Of a DNA stretch of 64,000 nt, positions 34,860-43,253 are shown in pieces. Numbering within the stretch: the first letter of the stretch is position 1; each line of letters opens with the position of its first letter. This stretch comes from Nitrospiraceae bacterium. GTDB lineage: Bacteria; Nitrospirota; Thermodesulfovibrionia; Thermodesulfovibrionales; UBA1546. The position numbers and the translations under genes are program-made. The notes beneath the pieces are model-generated. The model was given only the letters and a program-made list of their open reading frames with translations. It searched no databases and had not been told where the DNA came from. Where the stretch lies: assembly GCA_021373015.1 (NCBI GenBank), contig JAJFTJ010000018.1, forward strand, positions 1 to 64,000, written 5' to 3'.

Positions 34860-34889
34860 ATTAAACAATATTCAGCAGAAAAAAGTCAA
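34860..34889 (-). promoter_or_regulatory. Promoter of rplU-rpmA
   Basis: TTGACT (34884-34889) and TTTAAT (34860-34865) on the minus strand are 18 bases apart. Transcription would begin near 34853, giving an 18-base leader that holds the GGAGG site. Confidence 0.65.
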
Positions 34890-34938
34890 GAAGTGTATGT
34901 ATTTTTTAAAAATATCCCATGCAACCCAGCGCTTAACT

Positions 34939-36858
34939 CTATTGCCCGTCAGAAGAATAGTGCTTTACATATTTTTTAAGGGTCTCTCTGACCATCACGC
35001 TGTCGCTCATCGATGCTTCTATGTTAATACGCTCCAATTCCTTAAGGATTGCTTTAATCTCATCAAGGGTTAACATTTCGCTGTTCTTGGCTATGAATAT
35101 TTTGTTATGTTTTGTCGTCATTGTGCCTTCTTCAGCCGTGAGAATCTCCTCGAACAATTTTTCCCCTGGTCTCAGACCGGTGAAGGTAATATCAATGTCA
35201 ATGTAAGGTTTTAACCCGTGAAGCTTTATCAGTTCTTCGGCAAGCGTTACGATCTTTACAGACTCGCCCATGTCCAGCACAAGGACTTCACCCCCATTCC
35301 CTATGGCAGATGCCTGAAGCACAAGTGAAACTGCTTCGGGAATAGTCATAAAATACCGCTTCATCTCCGGGTCAGTTACAGTTAGAGGACCTCCATGTTT
35401 CAGTTGATCAAGAAAAAGCGGCAATACACTTCCTCTGCTTCCCAGAACATTTCCAAATCTGACCGAAACATACTCTGTTTTTTCTGATGATTTATTGAAT
35501 GCCTGACATATATATTCCGCAATTCTTTTTGACGCGCCCATAATGCTTGTCGGTCTTATAGCCTTATCTGTAGATATAAGAATAAATTTTGAAACTCCGA
35601 AACGAGCAGAGGTTTCGGCCAAAGAATATGTTCCGAACACATTTACCTTTATCGCCTCTTTAGGATTGGACTCCATCATCGGAACATGTTTATAAGCTGC
35701 TGCGTGGAAAACAATATTCGGCCTGAGTGTTTTAAAGATTTCATCAAGCCTGTTTGCATCCCTTATATCTCCTGCAATGAAATTACATCTGTCCTCAACC
35801 TCTGGGAAAGCCCTTTTGATTTTACAGCTCATGGAATGGAGTTCGGTCTCATCAATATCAAAAAGAATAACCCGTTCAGGATCGAATGAACATACCTGCA
35901 GCACGATCTCAGAGCCGATCGAGCCTCCTGCACCGGTTATCAGCACTGACTTCCCTTTGATGAAAGCATTGATACCAGCATGATCAACTGCAACTGTCTG
36001 ACGGCCAATAAGGTCTTCTATGCTTATATCTTCAAGGTTCTTCAGGTTTATATCCGGACGTTGGAAATCGTAAATCCGAGGCACTATCTTTATATTCTTA
36101 ATCCCGCATTCCTTTGAAGATTGATAAATATTTTTCAATGCCTTGTGATTCAGCGAGGGAATAGCAATGATCACTGCCTCAGCGTGATATCTTGTGATCA
36201 CTTCTTTTAATATCTCAGTTGATCCAAGCACCTTTATGCCGTGTATATATCCGCCGACTTTACGCTTATCGTCATCAAGAAGCCCTATTGGATAAAAGTC
36301 TGAGTAGCCTCTCTGCTCTATGTCTCTTATAATCATTTCGCCTGTTCTTCCGCTGCCTAATATTACGGTCTTAATTCCCTTGCGTCTGCTTCCTTTATTA
36401 GCTATCTTTTCCAGATACAGACGCTTGGAGATCCTTAATCCTGAAAGGAACAGAGAGCTTACCATCATATCAATCAAAAAAATACTTCTTGGGAAACCAG
36501 CGATATATGTGAAGTTTAAGAAAGTAAGTTGAGGTTCAAAGGGAATAAGGATCAGCACCATTAAAATACACTCTGACATAACAGTGGAAATATAGATATT
36601 GCCGAGCTCGTATATGTCTACATATCTCCATGTTATTCTATAAAGGCCGAACAAGCTGAATAAAGCCAGCTTGACTGTTATAAATAAAGGAAGAGCTTTA
36701 AAAAAAATTTCTTTGTAAATTGACGTGACATCAAACTCAAAGCGAATGAGAAATGCAGCATACAAAGACAAAGTGATAATAAAAAAATCGGATAATAAAA
36801 AAAAGGCCTTTCTTTTCACAGGGCTTGGCTGCAAGAGACTATCAGATTTTTCAGTCAT
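34939..36858 (-). CDS. Membrane-bound UDP-sugar 4,6-dehydratase (WbpM/CapD/FlaA1 family)
   Basis: The 639-residue protein has four N-terminal membrane segments (about 15-130), a first Rossmann fold (TVILGSGRTGEMIIRDI, about 163-179) and a second SDR fold (VLITGAGGSIGSEIV, about 308-322). STDKAIRPTSIMGASKRIAEY carries the Ser...Met-x-x-x-Lys arrangement of WbpM-type 4,6-dehydratases instead of Tyr-x-x-x-Lys. It most likely turns UDP-GlcNAc into the 4-keto-6-deoxy intermediate. With the reductase at 37418 and phosphosugar transferase at 36862 it fits a UDP-N-acetylquinovosamine pathway feeding chain initiation. Last gene of the leftward block. Confidence 0.88.
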   Translation of the reverse strand: MTEKSDSLLQPSPVKRKAFFLLSDFFIITLSLYAAFLIRFEFDVTSIYKEIFFKALPLFITVKLALFSLFGLYRITWRYVDIYELGNIYISTVMSECILMVLILIPFEPQLTFLNFTYIAGFPRSIFLIDMMVSSLFLSGLRISKRLYLEKIANKGSRRKGIKTVILGSGRTGEMIIRDIEQRGYSDFYPIGLLDDDKRKVGGYIHGIKVLGSTEILKEVITRYHAEAVIIAIPSLNHKALKNIYQSSKECGIKNIKIVPRIYDFQRPDINLKNLEDISIEDLIGRQTVAVDHAGINAFIKGKSVLITGAGGSIGSEIVLQVCSFDPERVILFDIDETELHSMSCKIKRAFPEVEDRCNFIAGDIRDANRLDEIFKTLRPNIVFHAAAYKHVPMMESNPKEAIKVNVFGTYSLAETSARFGVSKFILISTDKAIRPTSIMGASKRIAEYICQAFNKSSEKTEYVSVRFGNVLGSRGSVLPLFLDQLKHGGPLTVTDPEMKRYFMTIPEAVSLVLQASAIGNGGEVLVLDMGESVKIVTLAEELIKLHGLKPYIDIDITFTGLRPGEKLFEEILTAEEGTMTTKHNKIFIAKNSEMLTLDEIKAILKELERINIEASMSDSVMVRETLKKYVKHYSSDGQ

Positions 36859-36861
36859 AAT

Positions 36862-37428
36862 TCAATGAGCTATCCCTTCTTTTTTAAGAACCTTTATGCA
36901 GGTCTTGAACAATATTTTTATGTCAAAAATAAAACTTCGATTTTTTTTATAAAATTCATCAAATTCTACTTTAACCGGCACCGGAAGATCATCTCTCCCA
37001 TTTATCTGTGCCCAGCCTGTAAGTCCTGGCATAAGTTCATGAACACCTTTTTCAGTGCGCAGTTTGATCAAATCATTTTGATTATATAATGCTGGTCTTG
37101 GTCCGATAAAACTCATTTCTCCTCTCAGTATATTAATAATCTGAGGAAGCTCATCAAGACTGCTTTTCCTCAAAAAACTCCCTATTGGAGTCAAATATTT
37201 TTCAGGGTTGTCAATTAGATGTGTAGGAACAAGCGGAGCATTCGTCAGCATAGTGCGGAATTTATACATTTTAAATATAGAATTGCAGCGGCCTAACCTT
37301 TTTGAAATGAAAAGCACAGGTCCTTTTGATGTTAATTTAACAGCCATACCAATAACTGCAATGGGGATTAGTATCAAAATGAATACTATCACAGAAAGTA
37401 TAAGATCAAATAATCGCTTAGCTGACAT
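36862..37428 (-). CDS. Initiating undecaprenyl-phosphate sugar-1-phosphate transferase
   Basis: About 188 residues from the ATG at 37428 (MSAKRLFDLILSV), which has a GGGAGAGG site upstream; an earlier frame start at 37533 lies within the upstream gene. It has one N-terminal membrane helix, then ISKRLGRCNSIFKMYKFRTM, RKSSLDELPQIINILRGEMS and GPRP, the polyprenyl-phosphate phosphoglycosyltransferase pattern with catalytic Asp-Glu. It loads the first sugar phosphate onto the lipid carrier at the cytoplasmic membrane. It overlaps the epimerase/reductase gene by 11 bases. Confidence 0.9.
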   Translation of the reverse strand: MSAKRLFDLILSVIVFILILIPIAVIGMAVKLTSKGPVLFISKRLGRCNSIFKMYKFRTMLTNAPLVPTHLIDNPEKYLTPIGSFLRKSSLDELPQIINILRGEMSFIGPRPALYNQNDLIKLRTEKGVHELMPGLTGWAQINGRDDLPVPVKVEFDEFYKKNRSFIFDIKILFKTCIKVLKKEGIAH

Positions 37429-38389
37429 TGCATCCTCTCCCTTCAGTATAACAGGCAACCATAGCTTTAATTCCGTCTTGAATTGTCTGAGGGGGAATCC
37501 AGTCAAACATTCTTTTGAATTTTGAGTTGTCAACAGCGAGCGAGCTGGTAAGTCTGTCAGAAATGTATTGTAATGACGGGAAAACTTTCGTGATAAGAGA
37601 AATAGTTTTATATGGGAATTTAATCAGATTAGTTTTTATATCCATAGCTTCTGCAATTTTGCTGACAAGAGCAGTCGTAGAGATATCTTCACCATCACTG
37701 ACCAAAAAAGTATGCCCGTTGCAAACAGCGTTTGTAGCAGACAAGATAAGCACATCGACGAGATTGTCAAGAGATATAAAACTGCGTCTGTTCTGTATCC
37801 CGCCAAAAGGTATGGGATACCTATGGTAAATATATTTCATCAATTTCAACAGGTTGCCTTTTACACCTGGACCATACACTAAGGGAGGCCTTATTATTAC
37901 AACTTCCAAACCATGGCGTACTGAAAAATCACGGAGCACTTCTTCTGATTCCCATTTTGATATAGCATAAGGATCCTGAGGAGAAGGAATATCATACTCT
38001 CTGAATGCTCTCTCACCTGTACTCTCACCGTTTACTTTAATAGTGCTGACATAAACTATCCGTCTCACGCCTGCCTGTACAGCCATGGATGCAAGCCTGC
38101 GTGTGCCTTCAACATTTACCTTGCGGTACTCAGCAAGAGGATATTTTGATGTCTCGTTCATAACATGAGTTCTGGCAGCAAGATGAACAATTACATCCAC
38201 TCCAGTGAGTACAGATTTCCAGGCATTGGAAAAGTCTATATCACTGGCATGCACAACATCAATATTAGCATTCAAATGAACAAAGCTGTTATTCCTTACA
38301 GCAGCCCTGACAAAATGTCCTTTCTCAGCAAAAATTTGACAAACCCTTCTGCCGATAAAACCGTTTGCACCTGTTATCAAAATTTTCAT
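37418..38389 (-). CDS. NAD-dependent epimerase/reductase, WbpV/WreQ-like
   Basis: The 323-residue SDR has MKILITGANGFIGRRVCQ at the start, VSTIKVNGEST with catalytic Ser/Thr, and DPYAISKWESE with Tyr-x-x-x-Lys. Proteins of this subtype next to an initiating transferase and a WbpM-like dehydratase reduce the 4-keto-6-deoxy sugar to UDP-N-acetylquinovosamine (WreQ of Rhizobium, WbpV of Pseudomonas). A plain UDP-sugar 4-epimerase activity is the alternative. Its ATG overlaps the stop of the GT2 gene by four bases. Confidence 0.78.
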   Translation of the reverse strand: MKILITGANGFIGRRVCQIFAEKGHFVRAAVRNNSFVHLNANIDVVHASDIDFSNAWKSVLTGVDVIVHLAARTHVMNETSKYPLAEYRKVNVEGTRRLASMAVQAGVRRIVYVSTIKVNGESTGERAFREYDIPSPQDPYAISKWESEEVLRDFSVRHGLEVVIIRPPLVYGPGVKGNLLKLMKYIYHRYPIPFGGIQNRRSFISLDNLVDVLILSATNAVCNGHTFLVSDGEDISTTALVSKIAEAMDIKTNLIKFPYKTISLITKVFPSLQYISDRLTSSLAVDNSKFKRMFDWIPPQTIQDGIKAMVACYTEGRGCNVS

Positions 38390-39171
38390 TTTGGCCTGTT
38401 GATTAATTGGAAAACCTTAGTTAGGTATTTGCTATAAACATTGAAATAATTGGTCTTTATATTATTTTCAGCACATGCTCTAAGAATTTCCTTATTTAAA
38501 ATTAAAGTGCTTGCCAAACTCCTCGTGCTAGTTCCACCCACTCTCATTTTAACAAGCGTCTTGGGAATATATGTGTATGTTATGCTGTATGTAGACAGAA
38601 ATCTTACCAACAGCTCAAAATCAGCTGCAATACGGTAGTCATCTTGAAATACTCCGTATTTTTGATAAAATTGACGCTTTACAAAAAAAGTAGGATGAGG
38701 AGGCATCCAGCCAAAAGCAAACCTATCTGTTGAAAAATCATCAGCTCGATAATATCTTATTATTTTTTCTGTATTGTATCTGTTAACATAAACCATATCT
38801 CCAAACACTGAATCAGTATTCTTTTCCTGAAATGTTTGTGCAATATCAGCGATTGCGTCATTATTAAAATAAACATCGTCTGAATGCAAAAATCCTACGA
38901 TATCTCCAGTCGCCAGTCCGATGCCTTTATTCATAGCATCGTAAATTCCCTTATCCGACTCTGAAATTATCTTAGCTGTTCGGCTGCGGTATCTATTAAC
39001 AATAGCCAGAGTCCCATCTTTAGATGCTCCGTCTACAATGATATATTCAATATTGGGATAAGTTTGTGAAAGAACTGAACAGATGGTATCTTCAATTGTT
39101 TTCTCAGAATTATATGCAACAGTAATAATAGTTATTTTATCGTTATAAACAGGCATAAAAGATTTTATCAT
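38386..39171 (-). CDS. Family 2 glycosyltransferase
   Basis: The 261-residue protein has the GT-A start ITIITVAYNSEKTIEDTICSVLSQ, DGASKDGT, the ISESDKGIYDAMNKGI block and the metal-binding LHSDDVYF. This resembles WcaA/WcaE-type transferases, which add one sugar to a lipid-linked glycan on the cytoplasmic face. Sugar specificity cannot be told. The start at 39171 has AAGG just upstream; an ATG five codons later is possible. Confidence 0.88.
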   Translation of the reverse strand: MIKSFMPVYNDKITIITVAYNSEKTIEDTICSVLSQTYPNIEYIIVDGASKDGTLAIVNRYRSRTAKIISESDKGIYDAMNKGIGLATGDIVGFLHSDDVYFNNDAIADIAQTFQEKNTDSVFGDMVYVNRYNTEKIIRYYRADDFSTDRFAFGWMPPHPTFFVKRQFYQKYGVFQDDYRIAADFELLVRFLSTYSITYTYIPKTLVKMRVGGTSTRSLASTLILNKEILRACAENNIKTNYFNVYSKYLTKVFQLINRPK

Positions 39172-39213
39172 AAATGCCTTGAGATTTAGATAAGAATGTC
39201 CTAAGACACAACA

Positions 39214-40323
39214 TCATAAAAGGCTTTTATATATTTCTGCTGTCTCTTTAGCACATTTATCCCATGAAAAATTGTGCACATTCGTATATCCTGCAAGGAC
39301 AAGTTCATTCCTGCGAGAAGGAGATGAAACAACCTTTTCAACTGCCAGTTGTATTGATTCAATATCATACGGATCAAAATATTCTGCAGCGCTTCCACAA
39401 ACTTCCGGCATAGAACTTGTATGACTGCAGGCTACCGGACAGCCAAATGACATAGCTTCCAATGGAGGAAAGCCAAATCCCTCATAAAGTGAAGGATAAA
39501 CAAAAATTTCTGCTTGTTTGTAAATTCGAGCCAGTGTACTATCGTCTCCATCTAAATGGATAACAGCGTTGAGCGGAATTTTAAGGTCGGAAATTTCTTT
39601 AAGCTCTCTGCTGCTGAATTGACCGCCCCCGAAACATATTATTGCAAAATTATTCTTGAGGAAATCAGATGACGAATACGCATGAAGCAATTTTGAAAAA
39701 TTTTTATACCCTCCCCTTAACCCGACATAAGCTATATATGGTCTATCAGCTGCTATTAATAAGTCAGTATCCATTGCTGTCGGAATGGCACAGCCATGAT
39801 ATACGACTGATGTTCTATTAAACTCAACGCCCAATAATTCAATCATATCCTTACGCGTGTTCTCTGAAACACATATGATATGGTCCGCTCTTTTAACAGC
39901 TTCTTTTTTTATTTGGCTCATTTTATCTGAGGGTCTGCAATATTGAGAGAATTTTTCGCAGATCATGTCATGAACAGTAATAACAGTTCGAGATTTTATA
40001 GGGGAAAGTTTTTTTTCGTAAAAATATGTTTCATGAACTAAATCAGGTTTTTTCCTATGGAGAAGGCATCGTACTACTGGAGCATTAATAATCTGCATTG
40101 CTCTACCAGATTTTGGAATCCAGGGAAAAGGCAGACCAACAACATAAGGGAGAGGATTATCCTTCAAATACCGATTAACATACAATGGCGCTAAAATTTT
40201 TACTTTGTAATTATCCAATTTTTGAATTCGTGATGAAATTTCATAAAAATAACGAGATATCCCTCCGTATTTCTGCCATGAAAATATTTGATGATCGTAG
40301 GCAACTAGTATCATTTTACTCAT
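39214..40323 (-). CDS. Family 4 glycosyltransferase
   Basis: The 369-residue GT-B protein has an N-terminal acceptor domain (FSWQKYGGISRYFYEIS) and the C-terminal donor domain with YPSLYEGFGFPPLEAMSFG and SSMPEVCGSAAEYFDPYD. The E-x7-E motif places the catalytic Glu pair. It resembles mannosyl-transferases such as WbaZ/MtfB types, in line with GDP-mannose genes in the locus, but specificity is inferred. Overlaps the methyltransferase gene by eight bases. Confidence 0.88.
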   Translation of the reverse strand: MSKMILVAYDHQIFSWQKYGGISRYFYEISSRIQKLDNYKVKILAPLYVNRYLKDNPLPYVVGLPFPWIPKSGRAMQIINAPVVRCLLHRKKPDLVHETYFYEKKLSPIKSRTVITVHDMICEKFSQYCRPSDKMSQIKKEAVKRADHIICVSENTRKDMIELLGVEFNRTSVVYHGCAIPTAMDTDLLIAADRPYIAYVGLRGGYKNFSKLLHAYSSSDFLKNNFAIICFGGGQFSSRELKEISDLKIPLNAVIHLDGDDSTLARIYKQAEIFVYPSLYEGFGFPPLEAMSFGCPVACSHTSSMPEVCGSAAEYFDPYDIESIQLAVEKVVSSPSRRNELVLAGYTNVHNFSWDKCAKETAEIYKSLL

Positions 40324-41098
40324 TAATTATTTTTATATGATCTGACATGGTCAAAGAATCAAGACGTAAACTTACATACCAAGAGAGCACCTTTGAAATA
40401 GGACTCATAAGTAAATGATATTTCGAATTTGAAATATTCTGATCAGTAAAAATATGCATATACCGATTACTGTAAAGGCGAAGATTAAGCTTTTCTGCAA
40501 TGGCAAACAAGGTTCGTCTTTGATAAAAAGAGACATGCTGTCCTGTTGCAAAAGAATAATACCACCAATCATTTGGAGCTGGCGGTTCGCCTTCAAATAA
40601 TACGGTTGAAAAAATAATAGTCTTTGTAGACATTTGCGACAAACACTTCCGAATAAATTGTATAGGGTCGTTCAGATGTTCAAAAACCTCAACAGCAGTG
40701 ATCGCAGAAAAAGACTTTTCAGCTTCAGCTATTGTGAACTTTTGTGCAAAAAGATTTTGACAATATTGATCTGCCCAATAAAAATCAAACCCAATATCTC
40801 TCATCAAGCGCGTTAGAATTCCATAACCACCTGCAACATCAAGATACCTGCCGTCACGGTCGAAACAAAAATATAAAAGAGCACTCAATTTTTTTGATAT
40901 ATTTATATTGCGAGTCAGCAATCCCGTATCAGCGTTCGATATAGCATTGCTGTATGCCTCATCAAGCCAGTATGGTTTTTCTGTCTGTAATAATCCGCAT
41001 TTACGACAATACAAATAATTGACATTGTACTTCTTAAGTATCTGAGCAGTAAATTTAACTTCACGCATACTATTACATACAGGGCATTTTTCTTTCAT
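40316..41098 (-). CDS. SAM-dependent methyltransferase with zinc-ribbon-like N-terminus
   Basis: The 260-residue protein has four Cys in CPVCNSM and YLYCRKCGLLQ (a zinc ribbon, about 4-37), then a class I methyltransferase fold with YLDVAGGYGILTRLM, FDFYWADQYCQ-like acidic loop (residues GFDFYWADQY) and AVEVFEHLNDP. This architecture is widespread in polysaccharide loci and probably methylates a sugar or chain end. The glycine motif is DVAGGYG instead of the commoner D-x-G-x-G-x-G. Confidence 0.8.
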   Translation of the reverse strand: MKEKCPVCNSMREVKFTAQILKKYNVNYLYCRKCGLLQTEKPYWLDEAYSNAISNADTGLLTRNINISKKLSALLYFCFDRDGRYLDVAGGYGILTRLMRDIGFDFYWADQYCQNLFAQKFTIAEAEKSFSAITAVEVFEHLNDPIQFIRKCLSQMSTKTIIFSTVLFEGEPPAPNDWWYYSFATGQHVSFYQRRTLFAIAEKLNLRLYSNRYMHIFTDQNISNSKYHLLMSPISKVLSWYVSLRLDSLTMSDHIKIINE

Positions 41099-41101
41099 AT
41101 T

Positions 41102-42016
41102 TTACCTAAGGGCATAACGTAACCTGGATGCCACTTTTAATAAAAATGATTTTCTAAACATAAGTTTTTCGGTCAATGCATCAGCTCGTGAATCCCTTAC
41201 TATAAAAGGTTGATGGATTATTGGAAATTTCATCTCAGAAACAGCCATATTGGAGAAAATACTCTGTCTCTTAGTATGCGTTGCATCTGAGCTAAAACCG
41301 ACATTTGATATTAGATTAAATGCAGGTAATATCGACATTCCATTTTGTAACCAACATGCAAATGTCCATTGGTAATCCCATGTATCAATTTTCCCTGAAT
41401 AGACTGATTCAAAATTATCCCTCCAGTACTTGATAATCCGACGTCCAGAAAGGATATTTGAAAGCCAATCGTCATCTTTAATCTCAGGCCATAATCCCAT
41501 CTTTACATCATAGTGCTTCCATGCCCGTCTCCATGTAGCCCATCCCCATACATGGCTATAACGGGAAAAATAATAACTGTAACGGGTTGTGTGTTTTCCA
41601 AACTGGAAATTATCTCCGCTGACGGACATTATCCTCGTATCATTTTTATAATAATCAAGCAGTTCTTCACAAAATCTGAAAAATGTGGGATGGGGAATGC
41701 AATCGTCCTCAAGAATAATAGCTTCTTCAACGGTATCAAAAACCCAATTAAGCCCGCTAGACACTCGGTTCTTACAGCCCATGTTTAAATCTGAATAATT
41801 GGCAAAAACTTCACAAGGCCAATCCACTTTGTCGATAATTGCGCGAGCAGCCTTGCATTTTTCCGCTTCTCCATACTTATCCGCACGAGGACCATCTGCG
41901 ACCACCAAAAGTTTGGGTGGCTTTGCCATACGAATCGCCTCAAAGACCTTCTCAGTGGTATCAGGTCTATTGAAAATAATAAACGCAACAGGAGTTTTTA
42001 ATCGCCAATCAGTCAT
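41102..42016 (-). CDS. GT-A fold glycosyltransferase (HlpA/GNT-I-like)
   Basis: The 304-residue protein opens TPVAFIIFNRPDTTEKVFEAI and has VVADGPR, NMGCKNRVSSGLNWVFD and the metal-binding LEDDCIPHPTFF. This pattern belongs to a GT2-like group often annotated as hemolytic protein HlpA or sugar transferase in bacterial envelope loci. KVDWPCEV and WATWRRAWKHYD are also typical. The added sugar is unknown. Confidence 0.78.
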   Translation of the reverse strand: MTDWRLKTPVAFIIFNRPDTTEKVFEAIRMAKPPKLLVVADGPRADKYGEAEKCKAARAIIDKVDWPCEVFANYSDLNMGCKNRVSSGLNWVFDTVEEAIILEDDCIPHPTFFRFCEELLDYYKNDTRIMSVSGDNFQFGKHTTRYSYYFSRYSHVWGWATWRRAWKHYDVKMGLWPEIKDDDWLSNILSGRRIIKYWRDNFESVYSGKIDTWDYQWTFACWLQNGMSILPAFNLISNVGFSSDATHTKRQSIFSNMAVSEMKFPIIHQPFIVRDSRADALTEKLMFRKSFLLKVASRLRYALR

Positions 42017-42031
42017 TTATTCTTAACATCC

Positions 42032-42391
42032 TTATAACACACGATGAATATCACAAAACTGGTCGTCTATTTTCTTGGATAACACATTAATCCACATACA
42101 TTTAGTTTTACAGATAAATGTATGTATTTCAAAAGGCTCTATTATAAATATGGAACCTGAAGTTACAGTAAAGTTATTTTCCACAGATTTATGTAAGTGT
42201 TTAATTTCAATGTCAATCTCACCTTCTATTATATAGAAAAGTTCTCTGGTTTCTTTGTGATAATGCCCCCCTCTCACTTCACCAGGCATTGTCTCAATAT
42301 AATTTATTTCTTCCCAATCTCCGGAATTCACAATTCCAAGAAACTTCCCTCTGCTATCTTCAATTTTTTTGTAAGGGATCATCGCTTTCAT
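42032..42391 (-). CDS. Cupin-fold sugar isomerase/epimerase-like protein (WxcM/FdtA type)
   Basis: The 119-residue protein is a single cupin: MPGEVRGGHYHKETRELFYIIEG holds the metal/substrate His residues (G-G-H-Y-H-x4-E), and IEPFEIHTFIC the second motif. FdtA and WxcM-like enzymes of this size isomerise dTDP-keto-sugars, but related proteins only bind sugars. Its ATG overlaps the stop of the RmlD-like gene by four bases, so they likely act on the same sugar. Confidence 0.7.
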   Translation of the reverse strand: MKAMIPYKKIEDSRGKFLGIVNSGDWEEINYIETMPGEVRGGHYHKETRELFYIIEGEIDIEIKHLHKSVENNFTVTSGSIFIIEPFEIHTFICKTKCMWINVLSKKIDDQFCDIHRVL

Positions 42392-43251
42392 TTAGTTAAC
42401 TCCATTTTCATTTCCTGCAGAGAATGTTTCAGACTAGTTGTCTTAATATCTAAAATAGCTTTTGTCCTTTCATTTGACATTGACAAGTCTGGAAATAAAA
42501 ACATTGTGTTATTCTCCTTTGAAATTCCAGTTATAAGTTTTTCATTAAAACCAAACACCTCAGCAAAGGCAAGTGCAAAATCATATCTTGATATTGCCTC
42601 ACCACAAGCATGAAAAATATTTTCTGTTATTTCTTTGTTATTCACTATTTTTTCAAGCAAAACCAAGAAATCTTTGTAATACGTTGGAGAATATTTAACA
42701 TTCGTAAAACACTCTACAAACTTATTATTGGATAATTTTTCAAAAAGGAATCTTGGAAAAATTGCTTGTAAATCATATAATGCGCTTAGCCTTAGAATTG
42801 TAAAGCTATTGTTATTTCCTATCCGTACACTTTCTGACTCACCGCATAATTTACTTTTGCCATATACAGAAACAGGATTTGGCTGGTCATGTTCCTTATA
42901 ATACCCTCTTTGTCCATCAAAAACATAATCAGTTGATATATAGATAATCCTGCTTTGTCTGCCAAAAGCCGCTACAATATTCTTAATAGAATTGCAATTT
43001 ATTCGAAATGCATCTTCTGGATTTTTTTCACAATAAGCTATATTTTTATTGCCTGCCGCATGAATTATTATGTCAGGGTTTATACTGTTAGCCAATTGCA
43101 GTACAGTTTTTTGATCAGTTAAATCACATTGAATCTGTTTTTTATCGCATAGACAAGAAGAGCTTACACCTGTTATATCGTATTTCTTCTCAAAGTGCGT
43201 CTTGATGATTTTTCCTACGTAACCTGTAGATCCAGTTAATAAAATCTTCAT
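42388..43251 (-). CDS. RmlD-like NAD(P)-dependent sugar reductase
   Basis: The 287-residue SDR has MKILLTGSTGYVGKIIKTHF, IIYISTDYVFDGQRG and VSVYGKSKLCGE with Tyr-x-x-x-Lys. The pattern YISTDYVFDG is characteristic of dTDP-4-dehydrorhamnose reductase-like enzymes. A second, more typical RmlD is at 55463, so this one probably reduces a different 4-keto sugar together with the adjacent cupin. Fourth gene from the flippase side, two bases after the radical SAM gene. Confidence 0.78.
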   Translation of the reverse strand: MKILLTGSTGYVGKIIKTHFEKKYDITGVSSSCLCDKKQIQCDLTDQKTVLQLANSINPDIIIHAAGNKNIAYCEKNPEDAFRINCNSIKNIVAAFGRQSRIIYISTDYVFDGQRGYYKEHDQPNPVSVYGKSKLCGESESVRIGNNNSFTILRLSALYDLQAIFPRFLFEKLSNNKFVECFTNVKYSPTYYKDFLVLLEKIVNNKEITENIFHACGEAISRYDFALAFAEVFGFNEKLITGISKENNTMFLFPDLSMSNERTKAILDIKTTSLKHSLQEMKMELTK

Positions 43252-43253
43252 AT

